In this document: one piece after another, positions 25,582 through 34,365 of the stretch
Layout of the letters: every line of letters begins with the position of its first letter
How positions within the stretch are numbered: position 1 is the stretch's first letter
DNA from: Vibrio lentus
Lineage (GTDB): Bacteria > Pseudomonadota > Gammaproteobacteria > Enterobacterales > Vibrionaceae
NCBI RefSeq assembly: GCF_002875945.1
Contig: NZ_MCZK01000158.1
Coordinates: forward strand, 62,001-126,000
Direction: 5' to 3'
DNA length: 64,000 nucleotides
The notes under the pieces: generated by a model
What the model was told of the DNA's origin: nothing
The model's input: the letters and a program-made list of their open reading frames with translations, nothing else
Databases searched by the model: none
Position numbers and translations under genes: made by a program

Positions 25582-28500
25582 ATGTATTCAATTATTGATG
25601 CAGCCTTGTCTCGTGCTCGAACAATGCTCTCCCTTTTGGCGTTAATTCTTGTCGCCGGTGTCGTTACCTATATCACGATACCTAAGGAATCGAGCCCAGA
25701 CATCACCATTCCAATTATCTACGTTTCAGTAGGGCACCAAGGGATCTCGCCAACCGATGCGGAGCGTTTATTGGTAAGACCTATCGAGCAAGAGCTTAGG
25801 TCGATTGAAGGCGTAAAGGAGATGACGGCAACCGCAGCAGAAGGTCATGCCTCTGTTGTGTTGGAGTTTAATGTTGGCGTTGACCTCACCAAAGCAATGG
25901 CGGATGTGCGCGATGCGGTTGATCTTGCCAAACCAAAACTCCCTGAAGACAGTGATGAACCGACGGTCAATGAGGTGACACTCGCGTCTGAGCAACCTGT
26001 GTTGTCAGTGGTTCTGTTCGGTACTGTTCCTGAGCGTACCATTGTGCAAATTGCGCGAGAGGTTGGAGATAAACTAGAAAGTTATCGTCAGATCCTTGAA
26101 GTCGACATTGCAGGCGATCGTGATGACATTGTCGAAATCATTGTTGATCCTCTGTTGATGGAGAGCTACAGCCTAGATCAAGCGGATATCTACAACTTGA
26201 TCGCTTTGAATAACCGAGTGGTTGCGGCCGGTTTTGTGGATACGGGGTATGGGCGTTTCTCCGTCAAAGTTCCTTCGGTGTTCAACTCTTTAAAAGACGT
26301 ACTTGAGCTGCCGATCAAAGTCGATGGTAAGCAAGTAGTGACCTTTGGCGATGTAGCGACTGTTCGTCGAGCATTTCGAGATCCAGAGAGTTTTGCTCGT
26401 TTAGATGGTAAATCAGCGGTTGTCTTGGATATCAAGAAGCGCGCGGGTGAAAACATCATTGAAACCGTTGAGCTCGTGAAGGCGGTGATGAGTGGTGCTC
26501 AACAGCAAGCTGAATGGCCAAATAATCTATTGGTCAAATACACTTGGGATGAATCTAAAGATGTAAAGATCATGCTCAACGATCTTCAAAATAATATCTT
26601 ATCCGCCATCATTTTAGTGGTGATTGTTATCATCGCTATTCTTGGTGTTCGAACCGCGTTATTGGTCGGAATTTCAATTCCTGGATCATTCCTTACCGGG
26701 CTACTAGTGCTGTCTGTATTCGGTTTAACCGTCAACATTGTAGTGCTGTTCTCTTTGATCATGGCCGTTGGGATGTTGGTCGATGGCGCGATTGTGGTGA
26801 CCGAGTTTGCCGACAGGCGAATGCAAGAAGGTGAAGGACGTAAAGCCGCTTACCGAGATGCAGCTAAGCGCATGGCATGGCCGATAACAGCGTCTACTGC
26901 GACAACGTTGGCGGCATTTGCTCCGTTACTGTTTTGGCCGGATGTGACGGGCGAATTCATGAAGTTCTTGCCATTAACGTTGATTGCGACCTTAACCGCA
27001 TCATTAATTATGGCGTTGTTGTTTGTGCCAGTATTAGGCGGTTTGATTGGCAAACCTCAATACGTATCACCCCAAAGCCAAGCGCGAATGGTGGCATTGC
27101 ACAATGGTGATTTCTCACAGGCGACTGGTTTAACCAAGGCTTACTACCACACACTTTCGATTGCGATTAAACACCCATTTAAGATTCTCTTCAGTGCGAT
27201 ATTACTCGCGGTTGCGGTTGGTTTTACTTATTCAAAAGCGGGTCTAGGTGCTGAGTTCTTCCCAGAAGTTGATCCGCCATTCTTTAACGTCAAAGTTCGT
27301 TCCCATGGTGATCTATCCATCCAAGAGAAAGATGTCATCATGCGCGATATTGAACAGATGATGCTAAATCATGACGAGTTCGATACCGTTTACACTCGTA
27401 CTGGTGGTGACGACCAAATTGGTTTGATATCGATCACCCCTGTGGATTGGCAATACCGTCGTAGTGTTAAGGCGATCATTGATGAATTAAAGGTGCAAAC
27501 CGATCAATACGCAGGTGTTGAGATTGAATATAAGTTTCCAGATGCAGGACCTCCGGTTGAAAATGACTTAGTGATTGAGCTGTCAGCCAAAACACCGGAT
27601 CAGCTCAATCAAGCGGCTAAGATCGTCAGAAGCTGGGCGGATGGAAATCAAGCGCTGACCAATATCAGCGACACTGCAAGCAAAGACGGTATCGACTGGA
27701 AGGTGGATATTCGCAGAGACGATGCCGCGCGTTTTGCAGCAGATGCGACCTTAGTGGGTAATACCGTTCAATTCGTCACTAACGGATTGAAGATTGGTGA
27801 TTACCTGCCTGATGATTCATCAGAAGAGGTCGACATCTTGGTGCGTTATCCAAATGACAAGAGAGATATCGGGCGCTTTGACCAGTTGAGAGTGAAAACG
27901 CCAGCAGGCTTAGTGCCGATTACCAATTTTGCTCAGATCGTTCCAGACCATAAGCAGGATACGATTAAGCGTCTTGATGGAAAGCGTGTGGTGAACATCA
28001 TGGCGGATATGGAAGAGGGCTATAACCTTGCCCTCGAACTGCCAAAGATCGAACAGTCGCTGAGTGAGTTAGGGCTGCCGAGTAGCGTTGAGTTCCGTAT
28101 CCGTGGGCAGAATGAAGAACAAGAGAACTCTTCAGCCTTCTTACAAAGTGCATTCATGGTTGCTCTTGCGGTAATGGCATTGATTCTGATTACTCAGTTC
28201 AATAGCTTCTATCAAGCGTTCTTGATTCTTAGTGCGGTGTTGTTTTCAACGGTTGGTGTGTTTGTTGGTTTGCTTATCTTCCAGCGTCCGTTTGGCATTG
28301 TGATGTCCGGTATTGGGGTGATAGCACTGGCTGGTATCGTCGTGAACAACAATATCGTGCTGATCGATACTTATAATCAGTTGATTAAACGAGGCTTGGA
28401 TAAGCGAGATGCGATACTAAGAACCGGAGTTCAGCGTTTAAGGCCGGTAATGCTGACTACAGTCACCACCATTTTAGGCTTGATGCCGATGGTGTTAGAG

Positions 28501-28689
28501 ATGAACATCGACTTGATTAATCAAAAGATAGAGTTCGGCGCGCCGAGTACGCAATGGTGGTCACAGCTTGCGACTGCTATTGCTGGAGGTTTGGCATTTG
28601 CGACGGTACTAACCTTGGTACTGACACCTTGTTTGTTGATGCTAGGGCGAGATAAAAAGCCTGAAGAAAGCCAAAACAATAGTAGTTAA
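25582..28689 (+). CDS. RND-family inner-membrane efflux transporter
   Basis: The 1035-residue pump has the standard duplicated layout: TM1 (about 12-32), a large periplasmic porter domain, TM2-TM7 (roughly 330-560), a second periplasmic loop and TM8-TM12 (about 860-1025). The TM4 proton-relay segment reads MLVDGAIVV, keeping one of the two Asp residues of AcrB (VDDAIVV), as in several non-AcrB RND subfamilies. It should use proton influx to export substrates through the adaptor and TolC. Substrates cannot be read from sequence. It ends at a strong terminator. Confidence 0.92.
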   Translation: MYSIIDAALSRARTMLSLLALILVAGVVTYITIPKESSPDITIPIIYVSVGHQGISPTDAERLLVRPIEQELRSIEGVKEMTATAAEGHASVVLEFNVGVDLTKAMADVRDAVDLAKPKLPEDSDEPTVNEVTLASEQPVLSVVLFGTVPERTIVQIAREVGDKLESYRQILEVDIAGDRDDIVEIIVDPLLMESYSLDQADIYNLIALNNRVVAAGFVDTGYGRFSVKVPSVFNSLKDVLELPIKVDGKQVVTFGDVATVRRAFRDPESFARLDGKSAVVLDIKKRAGENIIETVELVKAVMSGAQQQAEWPNNLLVKYTWDESKDVKIMLNDLQNNILSAIILVVIVIIAILGVRTALLVGISIPGSFLTGLLVLSVFGLTVNIVVLFSLIMAVGMLVDGAIVVTEFADRRMQEGEGRKAAYRDAAKRMAWPITASTATTLAAFAPLLFWPDVTGEFMKFLPLTLIATLTASLIMALLFVPVLGGLIGKPQYVSPQSQARMVALHNGDFSQATGLTKAYYHTLSIAIKHPFKILFSAILLAVAVGFTYSKAGLGAEFFPEVDPPFFNVKVRSHGDLSIQEKDVIMRDIEQMMLNHDEFDTVYTRTGGDDQIGLISITPVDWQYRRSVKAIIDELKVQTDQYAGVEIEYKFPDAGPPVENDLVIELSAKTPDQLNQAAKIVRSWADGNQALTNISDTASKDGIDWKVDIRRDDAARFAADATLVGNTVQFVTNGLKIGDYLPDDSSEEVDILVRYPNDKRDIGRFDQLRVKTPAGLVPITNFAQIVPDHKQDTIKRLDGKRVVNIMADMEEGYNLALELPKIEQSLSELGLPSSVEFRIRGQNEEQENSSAFLQSAFMVALAVMALILITQFNSFYQAFLILSAVLFSTVGVFVGLLIFQRPFGIVMSGIGVIALAGIVVNNNIVLIDTYNQLIKRGLDKRDAILRTGVQRLRPVMLTTVTTILGLMPMVLEMNIDLINQKIEFGAPSTQWWSQLATAIAGGLAFATVLTLVLTPCLLMLGRDKKPEESQNNSS

Positions 28690-28745
28690 AGTCATGGTGA
28701 TTGAAGCAATCACGCTTAATCACAGCAACGGATTCTACGAAATAA

Positions 28746-28774
28746 AAAAGAGCGCCTTCAATAGGCGCTCTTTT
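28746..28774 (+). terminator. Bidirectional Rho-independent terminator
   Basis: AAAAGAGCGCC and GGCGCTCTTTT form an 11-bp perfect stem with a 7-nt loop. It serves the RND operon and also the convergent M23 peptidase gene, whose stop is 43 bp away. Confidence 0.9.
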
Positions 28775-28793
28775 CGTTGGGTTATGTAGTTCT

Positions 28794-28831
28794 TAACCTA
28801 ATTGATCGCTAGTAACCTAATTGGTCGCTAG
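28794..28831. repeat. 19-nt tandem duplication over the M23 peptidase stop codon
   Basis: Two adjacent copies of a unit beginning TAACCTAATTG (28794-28812, 28813-28831) differ at one base. The stop codon of the peptidase (28817-28819) lies in the inner copy, so the outer copy preserves a ghost of the gene's end. It looks like a recent slippage duplication. Confidence 0.85.
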
Positions 28832-30106
28832 CAACTGGCCGTATCGCTCAAGGTTATTCAGTCGAATCTCTGAGTTAGCAATGAAGGTTGCTTTTGCTTT
28901 ACCGGTTAACGACTTCGATTGCGGCAATTTCACGGTACGCGCATTTTTATGTACGCCATTGACCAAGAATTCATAGTGTAAGTGCGGGCCAGTAACACGA
29001 CCTGTACCACCCAAAGTACCAATAGTTTGACCTTGTTTGACGCGTTGACCTGTTTTCACCATACGTCGCTTCATGTGCAGGTACTTAGTGATGTAGGTGT
29101 TGCTGTGTCGAATGAAAACGTAGTTACCATTGAATTGGTTATAACCCGACTTCTGAACAATACCATCACCGGCTGCCCAAATAGGTGTGCCAACAGGAGC
29201 TGCATAGTCAGTACCACGGTGAGCTCGAACCTTGCCTGTCACTGGGTGTTTTCTGCGTGGGTTAAAGTTCGATGTCACACGACGGAAATCAATTGGCGAG
29301 CGTAGGAAGGCTTTCTTCATCGCTCGACCATTCTCATCGAAGTAGTTGCCGCTCTTGTCATCGAGTACCGCGGTAAATGAATCGCCTTGGTTTTTAAACA
29401 CAGCAGCCATGATTTTACCGCGACCAATCACTTCGCCTTCAACCACTTTCTCTTGGTACAAGATTTTAAAGCTGTCGTTCTTACGAATATCCAAAGCAAA
29501 GTCGATATCCCAACCGAAGATACCGGCTAGTTCCATAATTTGGTTTGCGGTTAAACCTGCGCTAACGCCTGCATTCCAGAAGTTAGAGGTAATGTTGGCT
29601 TCAGCGTAATTGTATTGGTAGGCAACTTCTTTCTTGTCGATGCTAGAGGTAAACGAATCGCCAGACTTAGTGATTTTGAAGCTTTCAAACGCACTAAGTT
29701 GTCGTTTTAGCTGAATAAGGTCGTTGTTTTCATCAAAACCAAACTGCAATACATCGCCAGGTCTTAGGTTAGACAGCTGCTTCTTAATATCATTATTGGT
29801 ATTGAGTAGCGTGATCAGCAAGCGGTATGAGAGTCCAATACGTTCGAATAAAACAGAGGTGCTTTCGCCAGAACGAACGGTGTATTTCTCCCAATTAAGC
29901 ACTGCCGTCGGCGGTGCGTCACTCGAGCTAACAAGTGCAGATGCATTGATAGTCAGTGGGTAATGTTTCCCCACCACTAAAGCGCCCGTATCGTCACGTA
30001 AACTGCTGACATCGGGGAGTAAGAAGATCGCGACGAAAATTACGGCACTAAAAAATGCGATAAAAGCCCGGTGCAAAATAGGAAGGCGTGCAAAAATAGA
30101 CAACAT
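28817..30106 (-). CDS. M23 murein endopeptidase (MepM/Shy type)
   Basis: The 429-residue protein has an N-terminal signal anchor (about 10-31) and a LysM-like/OapA region (72-125, with YTVRSGESTSVLFERIGL). A linker domain leads to a C-terminal LytM domain. Zinc ligands and catalytic residues are all visible: His296 and Asp300 in RAHRGTDYAAP, and His375 and His377 in GPHLHYEF. It is predicted to cut DD-crosslinks in periplasmic peptidoglycan to allow cell-wall growth. V. cholerae has three such Shy endopeptidases, one of which lies near tyrS; I do not assign which. It is divergent from tyrS. Confidence 0.92.
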   Translation of the reverse strand: MLSIFARLPILHRAFIAFFSAVIFVAIFLLPDVSSLRDDTGALVVGKHYPLTINASALVSSSDAPPTAVLNWEKYTVRSGESTSVLFERIGLSYRLLITLLNTNNDIKKQLSNLRPGDVLQFGFDENNDLIQLKRQLSAFESFKITKSGDSFTSSIDKKEVAYQYNYAEANITSNFWNAGVSAGLTANQIMELAGIFGWDIDFALDIRKNDSFKILYQEKVVEGEVIGRGKIMAAVFKNQGDSFTAVLDDKSGNYFDENGRAMKKAFLRSPIDFRRVTSNFNPRRKHPVTGKVRAHRGTDYAAPVGTPIWAAGDGIVQKSGYNQFNGNYVFIRHSNTYITKYLHMKRRMVKTGQRVKQGQTIGTLGGTGRVTGPHLHYEFLVNGVHKNARTVKLPQSKSLTGKAKATFIANSEIRLNNLERYGQLLATN

Positions 30107-30235
30107 GTTCCGGTTCGTTCTGTAAATATTATGAAAATCGACGACGGAATAGTGTAACTGGTTTCAAAATACATCGCTATTCAAGTAAGATGTCTAATTA
30201 TTATATTTTTGCCAAATCTGTGGGAGTGAACAAGA

Positions 30236-31423
30236 ATGGCGAGTATTGAAGCTGCACTAGCCGAGATCAAACGTGGCGTAGAAGAATTGATTCCAGAAGA
30301 CGAACTGATTGCTAAATTAAAAGAAGGTCGTCCTTTACGCATTAAGCTGGGTGCCGATCCAACAGCTCCAGATATCCACCTAGGCCATACGGTTATCTTT
30401 AACAAGCTTCGTGCTTTCCAAGAGCTTGGTCATGAAGTGACATTCCTTATCGGTGATTTCACTGCAATGGTTGGTGACCCATCTGGTAAGAACTCAACGC
30501 GTCCACCGCTAAGCCGTGAAGACGTATTGAAGAATGCTGAAACTTACAAAGAGCAAGTATTCAAGATTCTAGATCCTGCGAAAACGCAAATTCGTTTCAA
30601 CTCTGAGTGGTTATCTGAGCTTGGTGCAGAAGGCATGATTCGTCTTGCTTCTAACCAAACTGTTGCTCGTATGCTTGAGCGTGATGACTTTAAAAAGCGT
30701 TACGCTGGTGGTCAACCGATCGCAATCCACGAATTCATGTACCCACTTCTTCAAGGTCACGACTCTGTTGCACTAGAGAGCGATGTTGAGCTTGGCGGTA
30801 CTGACCAGAAGTTTAACCTTCTAATGGGTCGTGAACTGCAAAAAGCAGCAGGTCAAAAACCACAAGCGGTACTAATGATGCCACTACTTGTTGGTCTAGA
30901 CGGCGTTAAGAAGATGTCTAAGTCTGCGCACAACTACATCGGTATCAGCGAAGCACCAAGCGAGATGTTTGGTAAGATTATGTCTATCTCTGACGATCTA
31001 ATGTGGAGCTACTACGAGCTACTGTCTTTCCGTCCACTTGAAGAAGTTGCGGAACTGAAAGCTGGCGTTGATGCAGGTAAGAACCCGCGTGACGTTAAAG
31101 TGCTACTAGCGAAAGAGATCATTGCTCGTTTCCACAGTGAAGCGGATGCAGATGCGGCTGAGCAAGAGTTCGTTAACCGTTTTGCTAAGAACCAAGTACC
31201 AGATGATATGCCTGAATTCGAATTCGAAGCTGGCCTGCCAATTGCGAACGTTCTAAAAGAAGCGGGTCTAGTAAACTCTACTTCTGATGCGATGCGTATG
31301 ATCAAGCAAGGCGCTGCTAAGCTTGAAGGCGAGAAGATTGAAGACAGCAAGTTTGTACCTGAAGCAGGTACTGCAGTTTACCAAGTAGGTAAGCGTAAGT
31401 TTGCTCGTATTACTATTAAGTAA
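30236..31423 (+). CDS. tyrS: Tyrosyl-tRNA synthetase
   Basis: This class I synthetase charges tRNA-Tyr. The 395-residue protein has HLGH (48-51) as the HIGH motif and KMSKS (226-230), with a C-terminal S4 RNA-binding domain (about 330-395). Its length and HLGH version suggest the TyrZ-like form common in Vibrio. The ATG follows a GGGAG site. A possible promoter is TTCAAG-16 bp-TATATT (30180-30207). Confidence 0.96.
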   Translation: MASIEAALAEIKRGVEELIPEDELIAKLKEGRPLRIKLGADPTAPDIHLGHTVIFNKLRAFQELGHEVTFLIGDFTAMVGDPSGKNSTRPPLSREDVLKNAETYKEQVFKILDPAKTQIRFNSEWLSELGAEGMIRLASNQTVARMLERDDFKKRYAGGQPIAIHEFMYPLLQGHDSVALESDVELGGTDQKFNLLMGRELQKAAGQKPQAVLMMPLLVGLDGVKKMSKSAHNYIGISEAPSEMFGKIMSISDDLMWSYYELLSFRPLEEVAELKAGVDAGKNPRDVKVLLAKEIIARFHSEADADAAEQEFVNRFAKNQVPDDMPEFEFEAGLPIANVLKEAGLVNSTSDAMRMIKQGAAKLEGEKIEDSKFVPEAGTAVYQVGKRKFARITIK

Positions 31424-31448
31424 TAACGCACATCAATAATTGAACAAA

Positions 31449-31470
31449 AGGCATCCACGGATGTCTTTTT
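31449..31470 (+). terminator. Rho-independent terminator of tyrS
   Basis: GGCATCC and GGATGTC arms form a short stem with one G-T pair, followed by six T. It lies about 25 bp past the tyrS stop. Confidence 0.75.
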
Positions 31471-31523
31471 TATTGACACAAAGTTGACGAAGTTTTTGAA
31501 CGTGCATTGCTACACTATGCGCG

Positions 31524-31672
31524 CTGTCATATTGACAGTAATTCTGGAGATTTTTATGAACAATACCGACCATCCTCCTAGTTTGAATGGAGAAGAATAA
31601 CCTGTCTCGGTGTTGATCTATTGTCCTGCCGTTCAGGTAGGGTATCTTTGTTTTCCCCCTCATTCTTTTCCA
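31524..31672 (+). promoter_or_regulatory. Structured leader RNA before the MgtE-like gene
   Basis: A CTGTCA-tat-TGACAG hairpin (31524-31538) precedes a ribosome site and a 14-codon ORF. The end of that ORF (TGGAGAAGAAT, 31588-31598) can pair with ATTCTTTTCCA (31662-31672) over 11 bp with one G-U. Inside this, ACCTG (31600-31604) pairs with CAGGT (31634-31638). Ribosomes finishing the small ORF would break the outer stem, which is the usual logic of translation-linked attenuation. Promoter elements are unclear; TTGACG at 31484 and TACACT at 31511 are candidates but too far apart for one promoter. Confidence 0.5.
31556..31600 (+). CDS. Putative leader peptide, 14 residues, Asp/Pro/Glu-containing
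   Basis: ATG with a TGGAGA site 5 nt upstream opens the reading frame MNNTDHPPSLNGEE, which ends at TAA. It lies 247 bp before the MgtE-like start. The Asp, double Pro and terminal Glu-Glu recall nascent chains that destabilise ribosomes at low magnesium (as in the enterobacterial mgtL leader). The resemblance is in composition, not sequence. No protein evidence is possible from DNA alone. Confidence 0.5.
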   Translation: MNNTDHPPSLNGEE

Positions 31673-31704
31673 CACACTAGATTCTAACAAGTAGACACAT
31701 TAGC

Positions 31705-31815
31705 GCTTTAAGCTCTTTGTGCGCTTAGCTATACGCTCCTGATATACGGGCTATACGCTCTTGGTACACGAGTTAAATGTTCTTGATGTATTCGCTATAA
31801 GCTATTTGTTTTGAT
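31705..31815. repeat. Five degenerate 22-23-nt tandem repeats in the MgtE-like leader
   Basis: Units start at 31705, 31728, 31750, 31772 and 31794. The consensus is close to GCTATAMGCTCTTGRTRYAC. Units 2 and 3 match at 18 of 22 positions. Seven columns are the same in all five units (positions 1, 3, 6, 8, 10, 13, 16). A period of about two helical turns puts all copies on one face of DNA. The period is not a multiple of three, so this is not coding repetition. Confidence 0.65.
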
Positions 31816-31847
31816 GGTCGTTACCTTTGCCAATCGGGAGATTCGCC

Positions 31848-32693
31848 ATGACGGTAATGAACAACACTTTTTTATCTATTGAAGCTCTGTACTCAGAGAA
31901 AGACATCCAAGCTGTATCTAATGCCTTTCAACAGTACGGACGTGAGCAACAAATTAACCTTTTGAACCGTATGCCGCTTGAAGATGCGGTGTTAGTACTC
32001 GGGCAATGCTCTCTTAGTACGATTCAGACTTTACTTAGTGAGCTAGAAGAGCAGGGCTTTGAGAAGCGCTCTCGACATCTAGCTCACCAACTAGGGCTGA
32101 TCTATTCAGAGGTTGAACCTCAACAGGGTTACCTTTCAACTGGAGTGCTTAGCCATGTTAGGCAGCGTATCGGTTGGATTATTGCCTTAGCGCTGCTGGG
32201 TATTGTCTCTGGGCTTATCATTGCTCAGTATGAAGACATTCTTAGCCAACTAGTACTTCTGGCGATCTATATGCCAGTAATCGCTGCTGCGGGTGGCAAT
32301 ACAGGCACACAAGCGGCGACTTTGGTCATTAGGGCCTTAGCTACAGGGGAGTTGAAGAAACGCCAGTGGGCGAACGTTCTTTGGAAAGAATTTAGAGTTG
32401 CTATCTGCTTAGCACTTGCGATTGCCTTGGTGATGATAGGCCGCATATTACTGTTCAGTGATAACCAATCAACGGGTGGTTACGACATTAATATGATTGC
32501 TTACGCGATTGCTGTCGCTCTGTTTATTCAAGTGACAATATCAACCGTGCTAGGCGCTGGATTGCCGATTGTTGCTCGGTTATTCAAATTAGATCCTGCG
32601 GTGCTGGTGAGCCCAGTACTGGCTTCGATAGTGGATATTTCAGGGATGTGGATTTATTTTACAGTCGTTAACTCATTCCTCGGTATCGCTTAG
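31848..32693 (+). CDS. MgtE-like divalent cation transporter lacking CBS domains
   Basis: The 281-residue protein has a short N-terminal helical part resembling half of an MgtE_N domain (about 5-90). It then goes directly to a five-helix MgtE membrane domain with the signature GGNTGTQAATLVIRALATGEL and a C-terminal DPAVLVSPVLASIVDISGMWIYF, including the conserved Asp. Full MgtE is about 450 residues and has paired CBS domains that close the pore when Mg2+ is high; these are absent here. Mg2+ or another divalent cation is the likely substrate. I start at ATG 31848 with GGGAG 7 nt upstream; ATG 31857 is possible, and the TTG 21 nt upstream is unlikely. Confidence 0.88.
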   Translation: MTVMNNTFLSIEALYSEKDIQAVSNAFQQYGREQQINLLNRMPLEDAVLVLGQCSLSTIQTLLSELEEQGFEKRSRHLAHQLGLIYSEVEPQQGYLSTGVLSHVRQRIGWIIALALLGIVSGLIIAQYEDILSQLVLLAIYMPVIAAAGGNTGTQAATLVIRALATGELKKRQWANVLWKEFRVAICLALAIALVMIGRILLFSDNQSTGGYDINMIAYAIAVALFIQVTISTVLGAGLPIVARLFKLDPAVLVSPVLASIVDISGMWIYFTVVNSFLGIA

Positions 32694-32743
32694 CTCCTAT
32701 TAAAATAGGCACCTATAAAAATAGCTAAAAACACCTTAGAAAC

Positions 32744-32784
32744 AAAAATGGCGCTGAAGATTCAAGATCTTCAGCGCCATTTTT
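32744..32784 (+). terminator. Strong bidirectional terminator
   Basis: A 17-bp perfect stem (AAAAATGGCGCTGAAGA and its complement) with a 7-nt loop has A/T tails on both sides. It ends the MgtE-like gene and the convergent dacB. Confidence 0.93.
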
Positions 32785-32819
32785 TATTATCTAATTAACA
32801 GCCTTTTACAAGTCAATCG

Positions 32820-34253
32820 CTATTGAGGTTTGCTCTGTGTTTGACTGAATTCAACTACATCTGTGTAGAAAGCACGTTCAAACTGGGTAATAGGTGCTTC
32901 GACTGGTCTGTCAGGATCTGGCTTTTCAGGGAAATAATCACGAACAAACTGCACGAAGATCGAATTTGGATTACCTGATTTATCTAAACCAAACCCTGCC
33001 ATGTTGTAACTGCCGTATAGAGAGCCGCTTTTAGCAATGATGTTGCCTTGAATCGGTGTTTTTCGCATGCTTTGACGATACTTAAGCGTTCCATCAGTGC
33101 CTGACGTTGGCATCGCATCAATTAGGTTGAGTTGTTGATCGTTTTCCCAGATATAACGAAGCACCTGTGCCATGGTCTGCGAGGTCATGCGATTATTCCT
33201 CGATAACCCTGAGCCGTCAACCAACTGAGCTTTGCTTAGGTCAATGTTGGCCCTGGTCAGTAATATCTGCTTTATCGCTTCGGTGCCGTTATTGAAACTA
33301 CCAGGCTGGACATAAAACGTTGCACCCAGTGTTTTGGTGAGGTTGTCCGCGATTAGGTTGTCAGACTTCTTCAGCATGGTATCGAGCAGTTCAGGAAGCT
33401 TTTCAGAATGGTGGCTCGCGACTAACGTTGCTTTGTTTGCTTTAACTTTTTTACCCACAATCACATCGCCATTAACTTGAATTTTCAGCTCTTTAAGCAG
33501 TGAGGTCACGACTTGGTAGCTATAAAGCTCTGGATTTTGAATCGCGAACTTGAGCGGTAGTGGCTTCTTACGCTCTACTAAGCAACCAGAGAGCTTGTAA
33601 GCGTTGTCTGGAGTCGTTATGAGCTCTAAGTCGCATTGTGTGGCCTTCTGCCCTGAGCGAGTTACGGTGGCTGCGGTGGTTGTCACGTCTATTGGATAAT
33701 GAGCTGGGATATATACCCGTGTCGAACCGTTATCTTTCGTATAAATAGAGGCTTGTGCGCAGTTGCTGTCTAAGGTCATCGCGCTAGAAGGCGCGCTGTA
33801 ACAAACGCCTAGAATGTCCCAAGGCCAACCAACCGCTCGTTGATAGCCCGTATAAGCCGAGTTATCGAGGTATAAGTTGCCCTTGATGGTTTTAGATTGC
33901 GACTTAGCGTATTGAGATAAAAGGCTTTTTAGGTGTTCTCTTTGTAGCGTTGGGTCACCGCTGAATGAGATCATCACATCTTCATTAGAACGAGCTATGC
34001 CGGTTGTGTAGTGAAAGTTATCTCCTAACTCCAATTTAGCCGCCAAAGCCGTAACCAGTTTTAAAGTGCTGGCTGGTGGGTAAAAGCCATCAGTGTCGGT
34101 ATGCATTTCATTTGAATCGCCACTTAGTGATTCCAAAATGATACTTGTGCTGCTGCCGTCGGGCAGTTTATCAAGAGGGGCATATGCGAAAGCGTTAAGT
34201 GAGAAAAGACTAATGAAAAAACTACATAGAGGTAGAGTGGGTAGAAGGCGCAT
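32820..34253 (-). CDS. dacB: D-alanyl-D-alanine carboxypeptidase/endopeptidase PBP4
   Basis: This peptidase family S13 enzyme trims or cleaves D-Ala-containing crosslinks in periplasmic peptidoglycan. The 477-residue protein has a signal peptide (about 1-23) and the three penicillin-binding motifs: SxxK at Ser62-Lys65 in PASTLKL, SxN in KKSDNLIADN, and a KSG version of KTG in IIAKSGSL. A large insertion between the first and second motifs (about 130-270) is typical of PBP4. It is monocistronic with terminators on both sides. Confidence 0.94.
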   Translation of the reverse strand: MRLLPTLPLCSFFISLFSLNAFAYAPLDKLPDGSSTSIILESLSGDSNEMHTDTDGFYPPASTLKLVTALAAKLELGDNFHYTTGIARSNEDVMISFSGDPTLQREHLKSLLSQYAKSQSKTIKGNLYLDNSAYTGYQRAVGWPWDILGVCYSAPSSAMTLDSNCAQASIYTKDNGSTRVYIPAHYPIDVTTTAATVTRSGQKATQCDLELITTPDNAYKLSGCLVERKKPLPLKFAIQNPELYSYQVVTSLLKELKIQVNGDVIVGKKVKANKATLVASHHSEKLPELLDTMLKKSDNLIADNLTKTLGATFYVQPGSFNNGTEAIKQILLTRANIDLSKAQLVDGSGLSRNNRMTSQTMAQVLRYIWENDQQLNLIDAMPTSGTDGTLKYRQSMRKTPIQGNIIAKSGSLYGSYNMAGFGLDKSGNPNSIFVQFVRDYFPEKPDPDRPVEAPITQFERAFYTDVVEFSQTQSKPQ

Positions 34254-34298
34254 AGAAGATTTTCTTGGATGGCTGATGTTTTCAGTATACAGATATAA

Positions 34299-34326
34299 AA
34301 AACGCCCGCTAGATAGCGGGCGTTTT
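34299..34326 (-). terminator. Rho-independent terminator of ompU
   Basis: AAAACGCCCGCT-agat-AGCGGGCGTTTT is a perfect 12-bp stem with a 4-nt loop and flanking A/T runs, 39 bp past the porin stop. Confidence 0.93.
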
Positions 34327-34365
34327 GATTCTCAATTAACTAATTAAACAATTAGATAATCAGAA

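Noticed and set aside
26571..28689. Missing second Asp in the RND TM4 relay considered as a defect
   Set aside because: VDGAIVV occurs in several functional RND subfamilies, so this is normal subfamily variation.
31433..31690. 85-codon minus-strand frame after tyrS
   Set aside because: It spans the tyrS terminator and the structured MgtE leader and has no ribosome site.
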